From: Qipengyuania xiamenensis
Lineage (GTDB): Bacteria; Pseudomonadota; Alphaproteobacteria; Sphingomonadales; Sphingomonadaceae
DNA: 64,000 bases
Direction: 5' to 3'
NCBI RefSeq assembly: GCF_019711495.1
Contig: NZ_JAIGNM010000001.1
Coordinates: 930,001 to 994,000, forward strand
Shown: positions 25,258 through 34,982 of the stretch, one piece after another
Position numbering within the stretch: position 1 is the first letter of the stretch
How the letters are laid out: each line of letters begins with the position of its first letter
The notes under the pieces: generated by a model
Told to the model about the DNA's origin: nothing
Database searches by the model: none
Seen by the model: the letters and a program-made list of their open reading frames with translations, nothing else
Translations under genes and position numbers: made by a program

Positions 25258-25683
25258 ATGGTTTCCTTCTTTTCCAGACTCGGTTTCCGGCTCGGCTTCA
25301 TTGCTGCGCTGTCCCTCACAATCTTCACGGTCGGCAAGATCGCCAATGTCGTGAGCCCGCCCGATGCGGTGGCAAACGAACAGATCCCGCTCGCGACGGG
25401 CGGGCTGGCAGCACCGCTCCGCGATCCGACAATGGCGCGCGCCCTTGCACAACTTCGCAACTCGGGGAGCCTTGGCAGCGGCCCCTTCCCCGGTGCGAAA
25501 CTCACCTTCTCCTCGCCGAGCGGTCCGGTAACGCTGACGCCCGACGATCTCACCCTGCTCAACGCACGCTACCGCGAAATGCGCCGCGAAACCGCCGAAG
25601 CAGGAGGCGAATACGCCCAGCTGCGCGAAGAACTGCGCCGCGAGCAGATGGCCGCCGATGGCTGGGGCGAAAGTAGCTTCTGA
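25258..25683 (+). CDS. Small membrane-anchored protein, unknown function
   Basis: A 141-residue protein with one N-terminal helix (FRLGFIAALSLTIFTVGKIA, about 9-28), a low-complexity middle and a charged helical end rich in Glu and Arg (NARYREMRRETAEAGGEYAQ). I recognise no family. The ATG is one base after the stop of the NtrC-like regulator, so the genes are cotranscribed. The C-terminal helix could form a coiled coil. A role with the regulator is inference. Confidence 0.65.
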   Translation: MVSFFSRLGFRLGFIAALSLTIFTVGKIANVVSPPDAVANEQIPLATGGLAAPLRDPTMARALAQLRNSGSLGSGPFPGAKLTFSSPSGPVTLTPDDLTLLNARYREMRRETAEAGGEYAQLREELRREQMAADGWGESSF

Positions 25684-25840
25684 CCCCGCGTCGCTGGACA
25701 AACGGATGGGGCCGAACTAACCGCGCCTTCTCAATCGGGAGTACCTCAGGTGAACTAAGGCCACCGCTGCGGCGGATATGATAGACAAGCGGAGTTATGC
25801 GCTCCGATCTGCCTCACCTGATTATTCCGAAAGATTTCCT

Positions 25841-26623
25841 ATGCAAAAACTGAACGACACGCTCTGCGTGGTGACCGGCGGTGCCCGCGGCATCGGCAAG
25901 GCCGTTTGCGCGGCATTCATCGATGAAGGTGCCGAGGTCGTGCTGACCGATATCGACGAGGACGAAGGCAAGAGAGCGGCCGAAGAGCTTGGCTGCACCT
26001 TCCACCGCCTCGACGTGGCGAACGAAGCCGACTGGGATGCCTTCGCTTCGGCCTATCCGGCGATCGACGTGCTTGTGAACAACGCCGGCATCACCGGCTT
26101 CGAGGACGGGCCTGCCCCGCACGACCCAGAGAATGCCAGCCTCGAGGAATGGCACCGCGTCCATGCGGTGAACACAGACGGGTGCTTTCTCGGCTGCCGC
26201 TATGCCCTGCGCGCCATGAAGGCGAAGGGGACGGGTTCGATCATCAACATGTCCAGCCGCTCCGGCCTTGTCGGCATCCCGGGTGCTGCAGCCTATGCGG
26301 CGAGCAAGGCGGCGATGCGCAATCATTCCAAGTCGGTGGCGCTCTATGCCGCGCAGAACGGCTGGGCCATCCGCTGCAATTCGATCCATCCGGCCGCGAT
26401 CCTGACCGACATCTGGGAGCCGATGCTTGGCGACGGGCCGGACCGCGACGCCAAGATGGCCGCGCTGGTGGCGGACACGCCGCTCAAGCGGTTCGGCACG
26501 GTGGAGGAGGTCGCCGCGCTTTGCGTCTACCTCGCGTCGCCCGAGAGCGGCTACATGACCGGCGCCGAACTCACGCTAGACGGTGGCCTTCTGGCTGGCA
26601 GCGCGGCCTCGCCCGGCTCCTAA
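25841..26623 (+). CDS. Short-chain dehydrogenase/reductase
   Basis: Classical SDR, 260 residues, NAD(P)-dependent. It shows the cofactor loop [13 protein letters not shown] (about 9-21), VLVNNAG (about 79-85), a catalytic Ser in NMSSRSG and the YAASK pair (about 152-156), and the C-terminal [10 protein letters not shown]. Asp at the end of the second strand (LTDIDED) favours NAD over NADP. ATG 25841 is chosen because the cofactor fold starts there. The 3' end overlaps folP on the other strand by four bases. The substrate is unknown. Confidence 0.9.
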   Translation: MQKLNDTLCVVTGGARGIGKAVCAAFIDEGAEVVLTDIDEDEGKRAAEELGCTFHRLDVANEADWDAFASAYPAIDVLVNNAGITGFEDGPAPHDPENASLEEWHRVHAVNTDGCFLGCRYALRAMKAKGTGSIINMSSRSGLVGIPGAAAYAASKAAMRNHSKSVALYAAQNGWAIRCNSIHPAAILTDIWEPMLGDGPDRDAKMAALVADTPLKRFGTVEEVAALCVYLASPESGYMTGAELTLDGGLLAGSAASPGS

Positions 26624-27732
26624 CCCGGCAAGTCCCCGAAATCGGTCAGCGCCGCATCGCGAAGCCCGCGCCAGACATTGCGGGCCTGCACGGTTTCGGG
26701 GACATCGTGGACGCGGAGCAGCTGCACGCCTGCGTCCATCGCCCGCATGGCGAGCGCGATACTGCCGCCGAGGCGCTGGTCCGCACCCTCTTCCTTGCTC
26801 AGCGCGCCGATCATCCGCTTCCGGCTCATGCCGAGTAGCAGCGGGTGGCCGAGCGCGTGGAACAGCGGCAACGCGTTCACCAGCGCGAGATTGTCGGCGA
26901 GGCTCTTGCCGAAACCGATGCCCGGATCGAGCACGATGCGGCTCGCGTCGATCCCCGCCTCCAGCGCCTGGTCGCGGCGGCCTCTAAGCTCGTCGAAGAC
27001 GTCGAACACGACATTGGAATAGTCGCCGCCTTCGTGAAGGTCGTCGCCCTCGCCCGGCGCATGCATCAGCACCACGGGGCATCCGTGCGAAGCCACCACT
27101 TCAGGGCTGCCCGGATCGTAGGTCAGGCCGGACACGTCGTTCACGAGCGTCGCGCCCGCATCGAGCGCGGCTTCCATCACCGCCGCCTTTCGCGTGTCGA
27201 TGCTGACTGCGGCGCCCATGCCCGCACACATCTCGACTGCAGGGACGACCCGCTCGATCTCGTCGCCTTCCCACACCGGCTTAGCACCGGGGCGCGTGCT
27301 TTCGCCGCCGATATCGATGATCGAGGCACCCGCCTCCACCATGCTGGCAGCCTGCTCGCGCTGCACCTCGGGCTTGTCCATGAACTCCCCGCCGTCGGAG
27401 AAGCTGTCGGGCGTCACGTTGAGGATGCCCATCACCTGCGGCTGGTCGAGCCGGACAGTGCGCGCGCCCAGTTCAAGCGGCGGGTGCGCGAGCGTTAGGT
27501 TCGCCCACTGACTTTCAGCATCGGAGGCGACCGTATCGGGCAAGTGCCCCATCACCTCGGCAATCGTATCGGGCGCGGCCAGCCAGCGTTCGGCGACCTG
27601 GCCGTCACGGCGCAGGATCACGGCAAAGCGGCTGGCATAGACCATCCCGCCGGCCAGCCGGATGGCGTTCCCGTGTTCGGATTGCGGACCGGGCACGAGG
27701 CCGATGGGGCGGATGTAGACGCGATCAGTCAT
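26620..27732 (-). CDS. folP: Dihydropteroate synthase
   Basis: Joins 6-hydroxymethyl-dihydropterin pyrophosphate to p-aminobenzoate in folate synthesis, the target of sulfonamides. The TIM barrel shows MGILNVTPDSFSDGGEF (about 100-116), the pterin loop IIDIGGESTRPGA, and DPGIGFGKS. The 370-residue protein is about 90 residues longer than E. coli FolP because of an N-terminal extension (MTDRVYIRPIGLVPG...), which I have seen in sphingomonad-type sequences. A GTTC-repeat element lies 27 bases upstream. It converges with the SDR gene. Confidence 0.94.
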   Translation of the reverse strand: MTDRVYIRPIGLVPGPQSEHGNAIRLAGGMVYASRFAVILRRDGQVAERWLAAPDTIAEVMGHLPDTVASDAESQWANLTLAHPPLELGARTVRLDQPQVMGILNVTPDSFSDGGEFMDKPEVQREQAASMVEAGASIIDIGGESTRPGAKPVWEGDEIERVVPAVEMCAGMGAAVSIDTRKAAVMEAALDAGATLVNDVSGLTYDPGSPEVVASHGCPVVLMHAPGEGDDLHEGGDYSNVVFDVFDELRGRRDQALEAGIDASRIVLDPGIGFGKSLADNLALVNALPLFHALGHPLLLGMSRKRMIGALSKEEGADQRLGGSIALAMRAMDAGVQLLRVHDVPETVQARNVWRGLRDAALTDFGDLPG

Positions 27733-27758
27733 GGTTGGACAGTCCTAGCAGCCACCTC

Positions 27759-27779
27759 ACAGGATGGAACAGTTTGAAC
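27759..27779 (-). promoter_or_regulatory. GTTC direct-repeat motif before folP
   Basis: Reverse strand: GTTC, five bases, then GTTCCATCCTGT. The core TGTTCCATCCTGT is identical to that before the hydrolase gene (15429-15449) and lies at the same 27-base offset from the start codon. The spacing (GTTC-N5-GTTC) differs from the alphaproteobacterial LexA box (GTTC-N7-GTTC), so an SOS role is not supported. Confidence 0.4.
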
Positions 27780-27837
27780 TAGGACTTGCGGGACAAATTT
27801 TCCCGCTGGCTGCCCAGACGAGTGCATCGATCTCGGA

Positions 27838-28809
27838 TCAATCGGCCGGAAGGCTGATGTCGCACTCGACCCCATGATCTGCGAAGCGCAGCTCCACATG
27901 ACCCTTGGAGCCGATCGCATCGCTGATCAGCTTCGATCCGAAGCCCGCATCCGCGGCAGGGCGGACAGGAGGCCCTCCGGTTTCGCGCCACTGGATGTTC
28001 ATCTGATCACCTTCGCGATCGATGCGGACCGCAACGCGCCCATCTTCTTCGGACAGCGCGCCGTATTTGAGCGCATTGGTCGTCAATTCGTGGAATACGA
28101 GCGCGAGCCCCTGACCGACGGCGCCGGTTAACGGGCTCTCGTCGATAATTTCTATGCTCACGCGCTCTTCCAGATTGGGGAAGGCCGCGAATTCGCCCTC
28201 GAGAATGGCGCTGGGCGCCAGCGTCTCGGAAGCATCGCTTACCAGCAGCCGATGACTTCGGGAAAGAGCTTCGACCCGGCCTTCCAGCGCTTTGGCAAAA
28301 CTACCGATATCCTGGGCCTTGCGAGAGGAGAGGCGAACGATTGATCTGATTACCGCAAGCATGTTGCGCACGCGATGGTTCAATTCATCCGTCAGCAGCG
28401 TGAGCCTGTCCTCATTCCGCTTGGTATCGGTGATATCGATGACATGTCCGATGAGCTTGGTCACCTTACCGTCTTCCGCGATCAGCGGCCGCCCCGCCGC
28501 GCTTATCCAGCGCTTGTCGCCGCGCGCCGTGCGGATAGCGCATTCGAAAGACCACACTCCCCCTGCTTGGATCGCAGCCTGTTGCCGATCGTGGACCCAT
28601 TGCCGCTGTTCGGGGACAATGTGTTCGATGAATTTGTCATACGTCCACTCTTCGAGCGGTTCGTCGAAACCGAAAATCGTGTCATGATGGCTGTTGCGCG
28701 ACGCGTGTCCGCTCGCAATATCCAGCTCCCAGATACCGATATGCGCGGTTTCCAAGATAAGGCGCAGATGGTCCGCGCTCAGCTCTTCGAAAGGCTTCAG
28801 GTCTGGCAT
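27838..28809 (-). CDS. PAS-containing HWE-family sensor histidine kinase
   Basis: A soluble, 323-residue kinase. A PAS domain (about 10-130, ending LIGHVIDITDTKRNED) precedes the HWE-type phosphoacceptor box DELNHRVRNMLAVI (His near residue 145). The ATPase domain shows FHELTTNALKYGA (N box) and WRETGGPPV, the tryptophan-glutamate signature that names the family. HWE/HisKA2 kinases in alphaproteobacteria often feed the PhyR-EcfG general stress response. No membrane helix is present, so the signal is cytoplasmic. There is no clear ribosome site and a candidate -10 lies very near the start. Confidence 0.88.
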   Translation of the reverse strand: MPDLKPFEELSADHLRLILETAHIGIWELDIASGHASRNSHHDTIFGFDEPLEEWTYDKFIEHIVPEQRQWVHDRQQAAIQAGGVWSFECAIRTARGDKRWISAAGRPLIAEDGKVTKLIGHVIDITDTKRNEDRLTLLTDELNHRVRNMLAVIRSIVRLSSRKAQDIGSFAKALEGRVEALSRSHRLLVSDASETLAPSAILEGEFAAFPNLEERVSIEIIDESPLTGAVGQGLALVFHELTTNALKYGALSEEDGRVAVRIDREGDQMNIQWRETGGPPVRPAADAGFGSKLISDAIGSKGHVELRFADHGVECDISLPAD

Positions 28810-28824
28810 GTGAGTACAGCGTCT

Positions 28825-28852
28825 ATCATAGCTGGCACCCTTGTCACATCAA
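28825..28852 (-). promoter_or_regulatory. Candidate promoter of the HWE kinase gene
   Basis: On the reverse strand TTGATG (28852-28847), a 16-base spacer and TATGAT (28830-28825) form a housekeeping-like promoter. The predicted start is only about ten bases before the ATG at 28809, so the message would be nearly leaderless. That fits the missing ribosome site. Confidence 0.35.
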
Positions 28853-28866
28853 TTCGCTTCTCAGCG

Positions 28867-30184
<1,318 letters not shown>

Positions 30185-30194
<10 letters not shown>

Positions 30195-31303
30195 GCTTGC
30201 GACAAACCCTTGTTCGAAAGGTCCTTGGGGATGTGCAGCACGAAACATGCGCCGCCGGTGGAGGTGTCACGTACCTCCAGATAGCCGTCGTGCAAATGCG
30301 CGATACGCTGGCAAACCGTCAGTCCGAGACCAAGTCCCTCTGCGTCGCCTTCGCGGAAGAACTGGTTGAATATCTGTTCCTTGCGATCGTCCGGGATGCC
30401 CTGCCCGTTATCCGACACGAAGAATACGTGGTTCTCTCCATCGTCTTCGTAATGGATGGTCACGCGGGGCTTTTCGACTTTCGCGTGTTTGATCGCGTTC
30501 TCGATCAGGTTCTGGAACAGCTGGCGTAAAAGGTTGGGTTCGACCACCGAAACCGGCATACGTGCTACGTTGAGCGTGAGGCCCGCGGCCTCGATCGCGG
30601 AGGAAAGATTGAACCGGACCTCTTCCATCAGCAGGTTGATGTCATGTTTGGCAAAATCGAGGTCCCGCGCTTCAGCTGCGGCCGCATTCAGCATCGAGCC
30701 GATATATCCGCTTAGCCCCATCGTGCTGTCCTGGATCGATTCCAGCACGGCGACCGAACGCTCGCTCAGCGAGTTGTTCTTGTCACGCTTGATGATGTTG
30801 AGGCCTGCCATGAGGCTGGCCATCGGGTTCTTCAAATCATGCGCAATGGAGTGCGAATAGACCTTGAGCTGCGCATTGAGGCGAACCAGCCGCTTCTCGC
30901 GCGAGGAGAGCGTGGAAATGTCGGTAGCAATGGCGACAAGCAACCTTTCGCCGTCCGGTTTCTGGATCGAAAATTTGCGGGTCAGGAGCGTTCGTTTCTG
31001 GCCCTTCCAGTCGATGATTTCCTCGACAATTTCGCTGTTTCCCTGCTCCATCGCGCGGCGATCTTCCGCCAGGAAGAGCTTGGCCTCTTCTTCCGAGAAG
31101 CTCTCAACCGTCGTCGAGCCGATGATGTGGTCACGGGCTTCAGGTGCGTAGAGCTCGCGAAACGCCCGGTTCGCATAAACCAGCCGACTTTCCTCGTCCT
31201 TCACGAAAACAAGGTTGGGATCGTAGTCGAGAATGAATTCGAACAGGCTCTCGCCGTCGAATGGGAGTGGCCCGTCATGGTCTTTGTAATGCGAACCCGG
31301 CAC
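30185..31303 (-). CDS. PAS-domain sensor histidine kinase
   Basis: A 372-residue soluble kinase: PAS domain (about 20-135), HisKA box VYSHSIAHDLKNPMASLM (His near 155), and an ATPase domain with N box NLIENAIKHAK, G1 DNGQGIP and GLGLGLTVCQR. It begins with GTG at 31303, preceded by GGGAGGG. It is inserted between rnhB and ccrM, two genes that are often adjacent in alphaproteobacteria, and its 3' end shares the GANTC-rich region upstream of ccrM. No response regulator is adjacent. Its resemblance to phytochrome-like HisKA kinases gives no signal assignment. Confidence 0.88.
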
Positions 31304-31361
31304 GATTTTTCCCTCCCTGCAGAGAAGGCGACAAGACCGAACCTTCTATCCAGCGACGCCT

Positions 31362-31389
31362 CTTATAATGTCATTTCCTTTCTTGTAAA
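31362..31389 (-). promoter_or_regulatory. Candidate housekeeping promoter of the PAS kinase gene
   Basis: Reverse strand TTTACA (31389-31384), 16-base spacer, TATAAG (31367-31362), each one base from the sigma-70 consensus. The predicted start near 31355 leaves a leader of about 50 bases before GTG 31303. It lies just past the rnhB stop codon, allowing transcription independent of rnhB. Confidence 0.5.
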
Positions 31390-31397
31390 ACCACCGA

Positions 31398-32024
31398 CTA
31401 AACAAACAGTTCGCATTGACTGACCGGCGCAAAACTGCGGCGGTGCAAGGGGGTCGGACCGTGGACGCGCAGGGCCTCCATATGAGCCTTCGAACCGTAG
31501 CCCTTGTTGCTCTCCCAACCATAATGCGGGTGCGCCTTGGCTGCTTCCACCATGATGCGGTCGCGGTATTCCTTGGCGAGGATGGAGGCAGCGGAAATGC
31601 AGGCTTCCTTTCCGTCACCCCCCACTATTGCGCGGGCTGGCCAGCGCCATTCCTCGCGCCGTCCGTGCGGGGTCATGTTGCCGTCGATCAGCACCTCCCG
31701 CGGCTCTTCGCCCAGCGCCTCGACGCATCGCTGCGTCGCCAGTGTCATCGCGAGCATGGTCGCGCCGAAGATGTTGAGCCGGTCGATTTCCTCCGGCTCC
31801 ACCATCGCCAGGCCCCACGCGCAGCGACGCTGGATTTGCGGCTCCAGCTTGGAACGCTTCGCAGCAGAGAGCTTTTTGGAATCATCGAGGCCGCCGGGGC
31901 ACGGTTTGCACAGCACCACCGCGGCAGCCACCACGGGACCGGCCAGCGGTCCGCGCCCTGCCTCATCGACCCCGATGACAAGGGGTGCGTCGCCAAGACC
32001 ATTTTCGGGAGTAGAAGAAAACAT
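31398..32024 (-). CDS. rnhB: Ribonuclease HII
   Basis: Removes RNA from RNA-DNA hybrids, including single ribonucleotides in DNA. The 208-residue protein shows the catalytic acidic pair in GVDEAGRGPLAGPVV (Asp20, Glu21), LDDSKKL, a further Asp in VLIDGNM (about 112) and HPHYGWESNKGY near the C-terminus. The start ATG at 32024 overlaps the ATG of the divergent dehydrogenase gene within a single CATG. An upstream start would have to lie inside that gene. Confidence 0.95.
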   Translation of the reverse strand: MFSSTPENGLGDAPLVIGVDEAGRGPLAGPVVAAAVVLCKPCPGGLDDSKKLSAAKRSKLEPQIQRRCAWGLAMVEPEEIDRLNIFGATMLAMTLATQRCVEALGEEPREVLIDGNMTPHGRREEWRWPARAIVGGDGKEACISAASILAKEYRDRIMVEAAKAHPHYGWESNKGYGSKAHMEALRVHGPTPLHRRSFAPVSQCELFV

Positions 32025-33189
32025 GAAGCGCCTATCGATCCTCAGCCTGACCCTATCGCCGATCGTGCTGCTCGCAAGCTGCGGCAGCGGGTATTCCACC
32101 GGCAGCGACACGGGCGAGGCCGCCTCGACCCCTGCCCCGGTCGAGCCGACCGAGACGGCATTCGAGATCACCGAGCGCGGGACCTTTAACCAGCCCTGGG
32201 CCTCGGCCTTCGTTCCCGGCACCGACATGCTGGTCATCACCGAAAAGCCCGGCACGATGAAGTTTCTCGACACCGCCAGCGGGCGGCTCGGCACGATTAC
32301 CGGCGTGCCCATGGTCGATTATGGCGGACAGGGCGGTCTTGGCGAAGTCGCCTTCCTCGAAAGCGAGGCCGGCTCCGATCCGTCGAACCGCACCATCTAC
32401 CTTAGCTGGGCCGAAGCAGGTGACGGAGACACGCGCGGCGCGGTCGTCGGCCGCGGCGAACTTGTCTGCGAACAGACAGACGAATGCAGCATCGAAGGCA
32501 TGGAAGTGATCTGGCGCCAGGCGCCAAAGGTCACCGGGCGCGGCCATTATTCGCACCGCATCGCCTTCAGTCCGGACGAGCGATACATGTTCGTCGCCAG
32601 CGGCGACCGGCAGAAGCAGGACCCGGCACAGGACCGCTCGAACACGCTGGGCACGATCGTCCGGCTCAATCTCGACGGCACGGCGGCGGCCGGAAATCCC
32701 TATGGCGACGAGATCTGGTCTTGGGGTCACCGCAACATCCTCGGTATGGATTTCGACAGCGAAGGACGGCTGTGGGAAGTCGAGCATGGTCCGGCAGGCG
32801 GTGACGAGCTCAACCTCGTCACGCGGGGCGCCAATTACGGCTGGCCCGCGCGGTCCTATGGCGACAATTACAACGGAACGCCGATCCCCGATCATACCGC
32901 CGACGATGGGTTCACCAAGCCCGTCATCACCTGGACCCCGGTCATCGCGCCGGGCAACATGATCTTCTATGATGGCGACCTGTTCCCCAACTGGAAAGGC
33001 GATGCGGTGATCTCCGCGCTGAAGCCCAAGGAACTGGTTCGCATCAGCTTCGACGGCGAGAATGCGACAGAGGTCGGCCGCTATTCGATGGACAACCGTA
33101 TCCGCTCGGTGATCGAAGGTCCGGACGGCGCACTGTGGGTTCTGGAAGACGGTGAAGGCGGGCGCTTGCTCGAACTCCGCCCCGGCTAA
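32023..33189 (+). CDS. PQQ-dependent sugar dehydrogenase-like lipoprotein
   Basis: A 388-residue soluble-type aldose dehydrogenase (GSDH / Asd-like beta-propeller). The signal peptide MKRLSILSLTLSPIVLLASC ends in a lipobox, predicting lipidation at Cys20 and envelope anchoring. Family motifs include NQPWASAFVPGTDMLVITE (about 49-67), GRGHYSHRIAFSPD, the blade motif WSWGHRNILGMDF and WEVEHGPAGGDELN. It would oxidise sugars with PQQ and pass electrons to the respiratory chain. PQQ synthesis genes are not in the window. GGGAG upstream lies within the rnhB coding region. Confidence 0.9.
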   Translation: MKRLSILSLTLSPIVLLASCGSGYSTGSDTGEAASTPAPVEPTETAFEITERGTFNQPWASAFVPGTDMLVITEKPGTMKFLDTASGRLGTITGVPMVDYGGQGGLGEVAFLESEAGSDPSNRTIYLSWAEAGDGDTRGAVVGRGELVCEQTDECSIEGMEVIWRQAPKVTGRGHYSHRIAFSPDERYMFVASGDRQKQDPAQDRSNTLGTIVRLNLDGTAAAGNPYGDEIWSWGHRNILGMDFDSEGRLWEVEHGPAGGDELNLVTRGANYGWPARSYGDNYNGTPIPDHTADDGFTKPVITWTPVIAPGNMIFYDGDLFPNWKGDAVISALKPKELVRISFDGENATEVGRYSMDNRIRSVIEGPDGALWVLEDGEGGRLLELRPG

Positions 33190-33239
33190 GCGTGAAAATG
33201 TTCGACAGCTGCGGGCCGCGTCACTAATCGGCGCGGCCC

Positions 33240-33785
33240 ATGGCGACTCTCGTCCCACTCTCCGCAGTCGATGCCGACATGATCGAGCAATTGCTTGATG
33301 CTGCTTTCGGCGACAACCGGCATGCGCGCACAGCCTATCGCATCCGTGAAGGTACATCGTGGCTGGATGCGCTGAGCTTTGCTGCGCTCGACGAGGAGGA
33401 ATATCTTGTCGGCTCGATCCAGCTTTGGCCGGTCGCACTGACCGACCCGCAGGGCCGCCCTCATCCGCTGATCATGGTCGGACCGGTGGCGGTCATGCCC
33501 GGAAGGCAAGGCGAAGGTTTCGGCAAGGCGCTGATGGCCGCCAGCCTCGGCGCGATCGACTCCGCCTTCGACGAGGGCGCACCGCCCTTCCCGCAGGTGC
33601 TCATCGGCGATCCCGAATATTACGGGCAGTGGGGCTTTTCCGCCGAGCACACCGGCAACTGGCATTGCCCCGGCCCGTTCGAGCGCGAGCGGCTGTTGCT
33701 GCGCACCGGCAATCCCGCGATCCTGCCGCCCGAGGGCATGCTGGGGCCGTGGACCAACGAGACCTCGCAGGCCGCCAAGGATTGA
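33240..33785 (+). CDS. GNAT family N-acetyltransferase
   Basis: A 181-residue acetyl-CoA-dependent acyltransferase. The GNAT core shows VGSIQLWPVAL (strand 3), VGPVAVMPGRQGEGFGKALM (strand 4 and the pyrophosphate loop, about 80-99), and GDPEYYGQWGF (about 122-132), as in YhbS-like members. The acceptor is unknown. It is 50 bases after the dehydrogenase gene and is followed by the DUF1285 gene on the same strand. Confidence 0.88.
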   Translation: MATLVPLSAVDADMIEQLLDAAFGDNRHARTAYRIREGTSWLDALSFAALDEEEYLVGSIQLWPVALTDPQGRPHPLIMVGPVAVMPGRQGEGFGKALMAASLGAIDSAFDEGAPPFPQVLIGDPEYYGQWGFSAEHTGNWHCPGPFERERLLLRTGNPAILPPEGMLGPWTNETSQAAKD

Positions 33786-33821
33786 ACGAGGGCTTCGGCT
33801 CTGCCATCGGTTTGCGCAACG

Positions 33822-34370
33822 ATGGTCTATACCCCGCCCCCCGAACTTGCCGGCATGTCGCTGGCCGAAATCGCCGAAGCGGTGGCGGAGCGCCGCCTTC
33901 CCCCGGTCGAACAATGGTCGCCCGACAATGTGGACGACAGCCACATGGTCATCCGCGCCGACGGCACATGGCTGCATGACGGCAGCCCGATCAGCCGCAC
34001 CGCCATGGTGCGGGCATTCGCAGGCCTCCTCAATCGCGAGGACGACGGCAGCTACTGGCTGGTCGTGCCCTACCAGAAGCTGAGCATCGAGGTCGAAGAC
34101 GCCTGCTTCATCGCCACCGACGTCAGCCGCAAGGACGGCGATCTCGCCTTCCGCCTCAATACCGACGAACTGGTCGTGGCGGGCCCCGACAACCCGATCC
34201 GCGCGGCAGGCGATCCCGACCAGCCTGCGCTTTACCTCCACGTCCGCCGTGGCTGCGAAGCGCGTCTCAACCGGTCGACCTACGAACAGCTTGCGCAGAT
34301 CGCCCTGGCAGAAGGCGACGACTGGACCGTGACGAGCGGCGGCGAGAGCTTCTCGCTGGTCCCTGCATGA
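33822..34370 (+). CDS. DUF1285 domain protein
   Basis: A 182-residue cytoplasmic protein matching DUF1285 over its length: LPPVEQWSPDN (about 26-36), DGTWLHDGSPISRTAMVR, and WLVVPYQKLSIEVEDACF. The family has a two-domain beta structure with no known activity. Its stop overlaps the NUDIX gene start by four bases. DUF1285, NUDIX and CCA-transferase genes in this order recur in alphaproteobacteria, which supports an operon. Confidence 0.9.
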   Translation: MVYTPPPELAGMSLAEIAEAVAERRLPPVEQWSPDNVDDSHMVIRADGTWLHDGSPISRTAMVRAFAGLLNREDDGSYWLVVPYQKLSIEVEDACFIATDVSRKDGDLAFRLNTDELVVAGPDNPIRAAGDPDQPALYLHVRRGCEARLNRSTYEQLAQIALAEGDDWTVTSGGESFSLVPA

Positions 34371-34960
34371 GCGACCTCTTCGACCGCCTGACCGACCTGT
34401 TCCAGCAGGGTCACGAGCGCGAGGTAGAGGGCCTTTTGTCCGATGCACGCTTTGCCGATCTCGACCGGACAGCCGATGCCGCCGTGCTGATCGCGGTCAC
34501 CGAACAGGCTAATCCGACCGTCCTCCTCACCCAGCGCCCGCGCACCATGCGCGACCACCCAGGGCAGGTCGCCTTTCCCGGCGGCAAGATCGACCGAGGC
34601 GAAGATGCCGTCGAGGCAGCCCTGCGCGAGGCGTGGGAAGAGCTCGGCATCGAGCGCGACCATGTCCGCGTGATCGGAACCACCGACCGCTACCAGACCG
34701 GCACCGGCTTCGACATCACGCCGGTGCTTGCCACCGTCCCCGCCGACCTCGCGATCCGCCCCGACCCGCGAGAGGTGGAAAGCTGGTTCGAGGCTCCGCT
34801 CGACCACCTGATGGACCGCCAGCGCTGGAACAAGAACGAGGTGTTCTGGAAAGGCGCGATGCGGCGCTATTACGAGATGGACCACGAAGGCTATCGCATC
34901 TGGGGCGTGACCGCCGCAATCTGCATCAATCTCTCGCGCCGTCTGGCGTGGTTCGACTGA
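34367..34960 (+). CDS. CoA pyrophosphatase (NUDIX)
   Basis: NUDIX hydrolase that cleaves CoA or its derivatives to 3',5'-ADP and phosphopantetheine. The 197-residue sequence has the UPF0035 motif LLTQRPRTMRDHPGQVAFPG (about 48-67) and a complete NUDIX box, GGKIDRGEDAVEAALREAWE followed by ELGI. Both are diagnostic of the NudL-type family. It is coupled to the DUF1285 gene by ATGA and followed by the CCA transferase gene after 22 bases. Confidence 0.92.
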   Translation: MSDLFDRLTDLFQQGHEREVEGLLSDARFADLDRTADAAVLIAVTEQANPTVLLTQRPRTMRDHPGQVAFPGGKIDRGEDAVEAALREAWEELGIERDHVRVIGTTDRYQTGTGFDITPVLATVPADLAIRPDPREVESWFEAPLDHLMDRQRWNKNEVFWKGAMRRYYEMDHEGYRIWGVTAAICINLSRRLAWFD

Positions 34961-34982
34961 CGCCGTTAAAGCGCCGTCCACG

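Noticed and set aside
27759..27779. Possible LexA (SOS) box before folP
   Set aside because: Alphaproteobacterial LexA sites are GTTC-N7-GTTC; the spacing here is five bases.
31364..31369. TATAAT on the forward strand
   Set aside because: No forward gene starts within 600 bases and there is no -35; the reverse-strand reading with TATAAG and TTTACA fits the kinase gene better.
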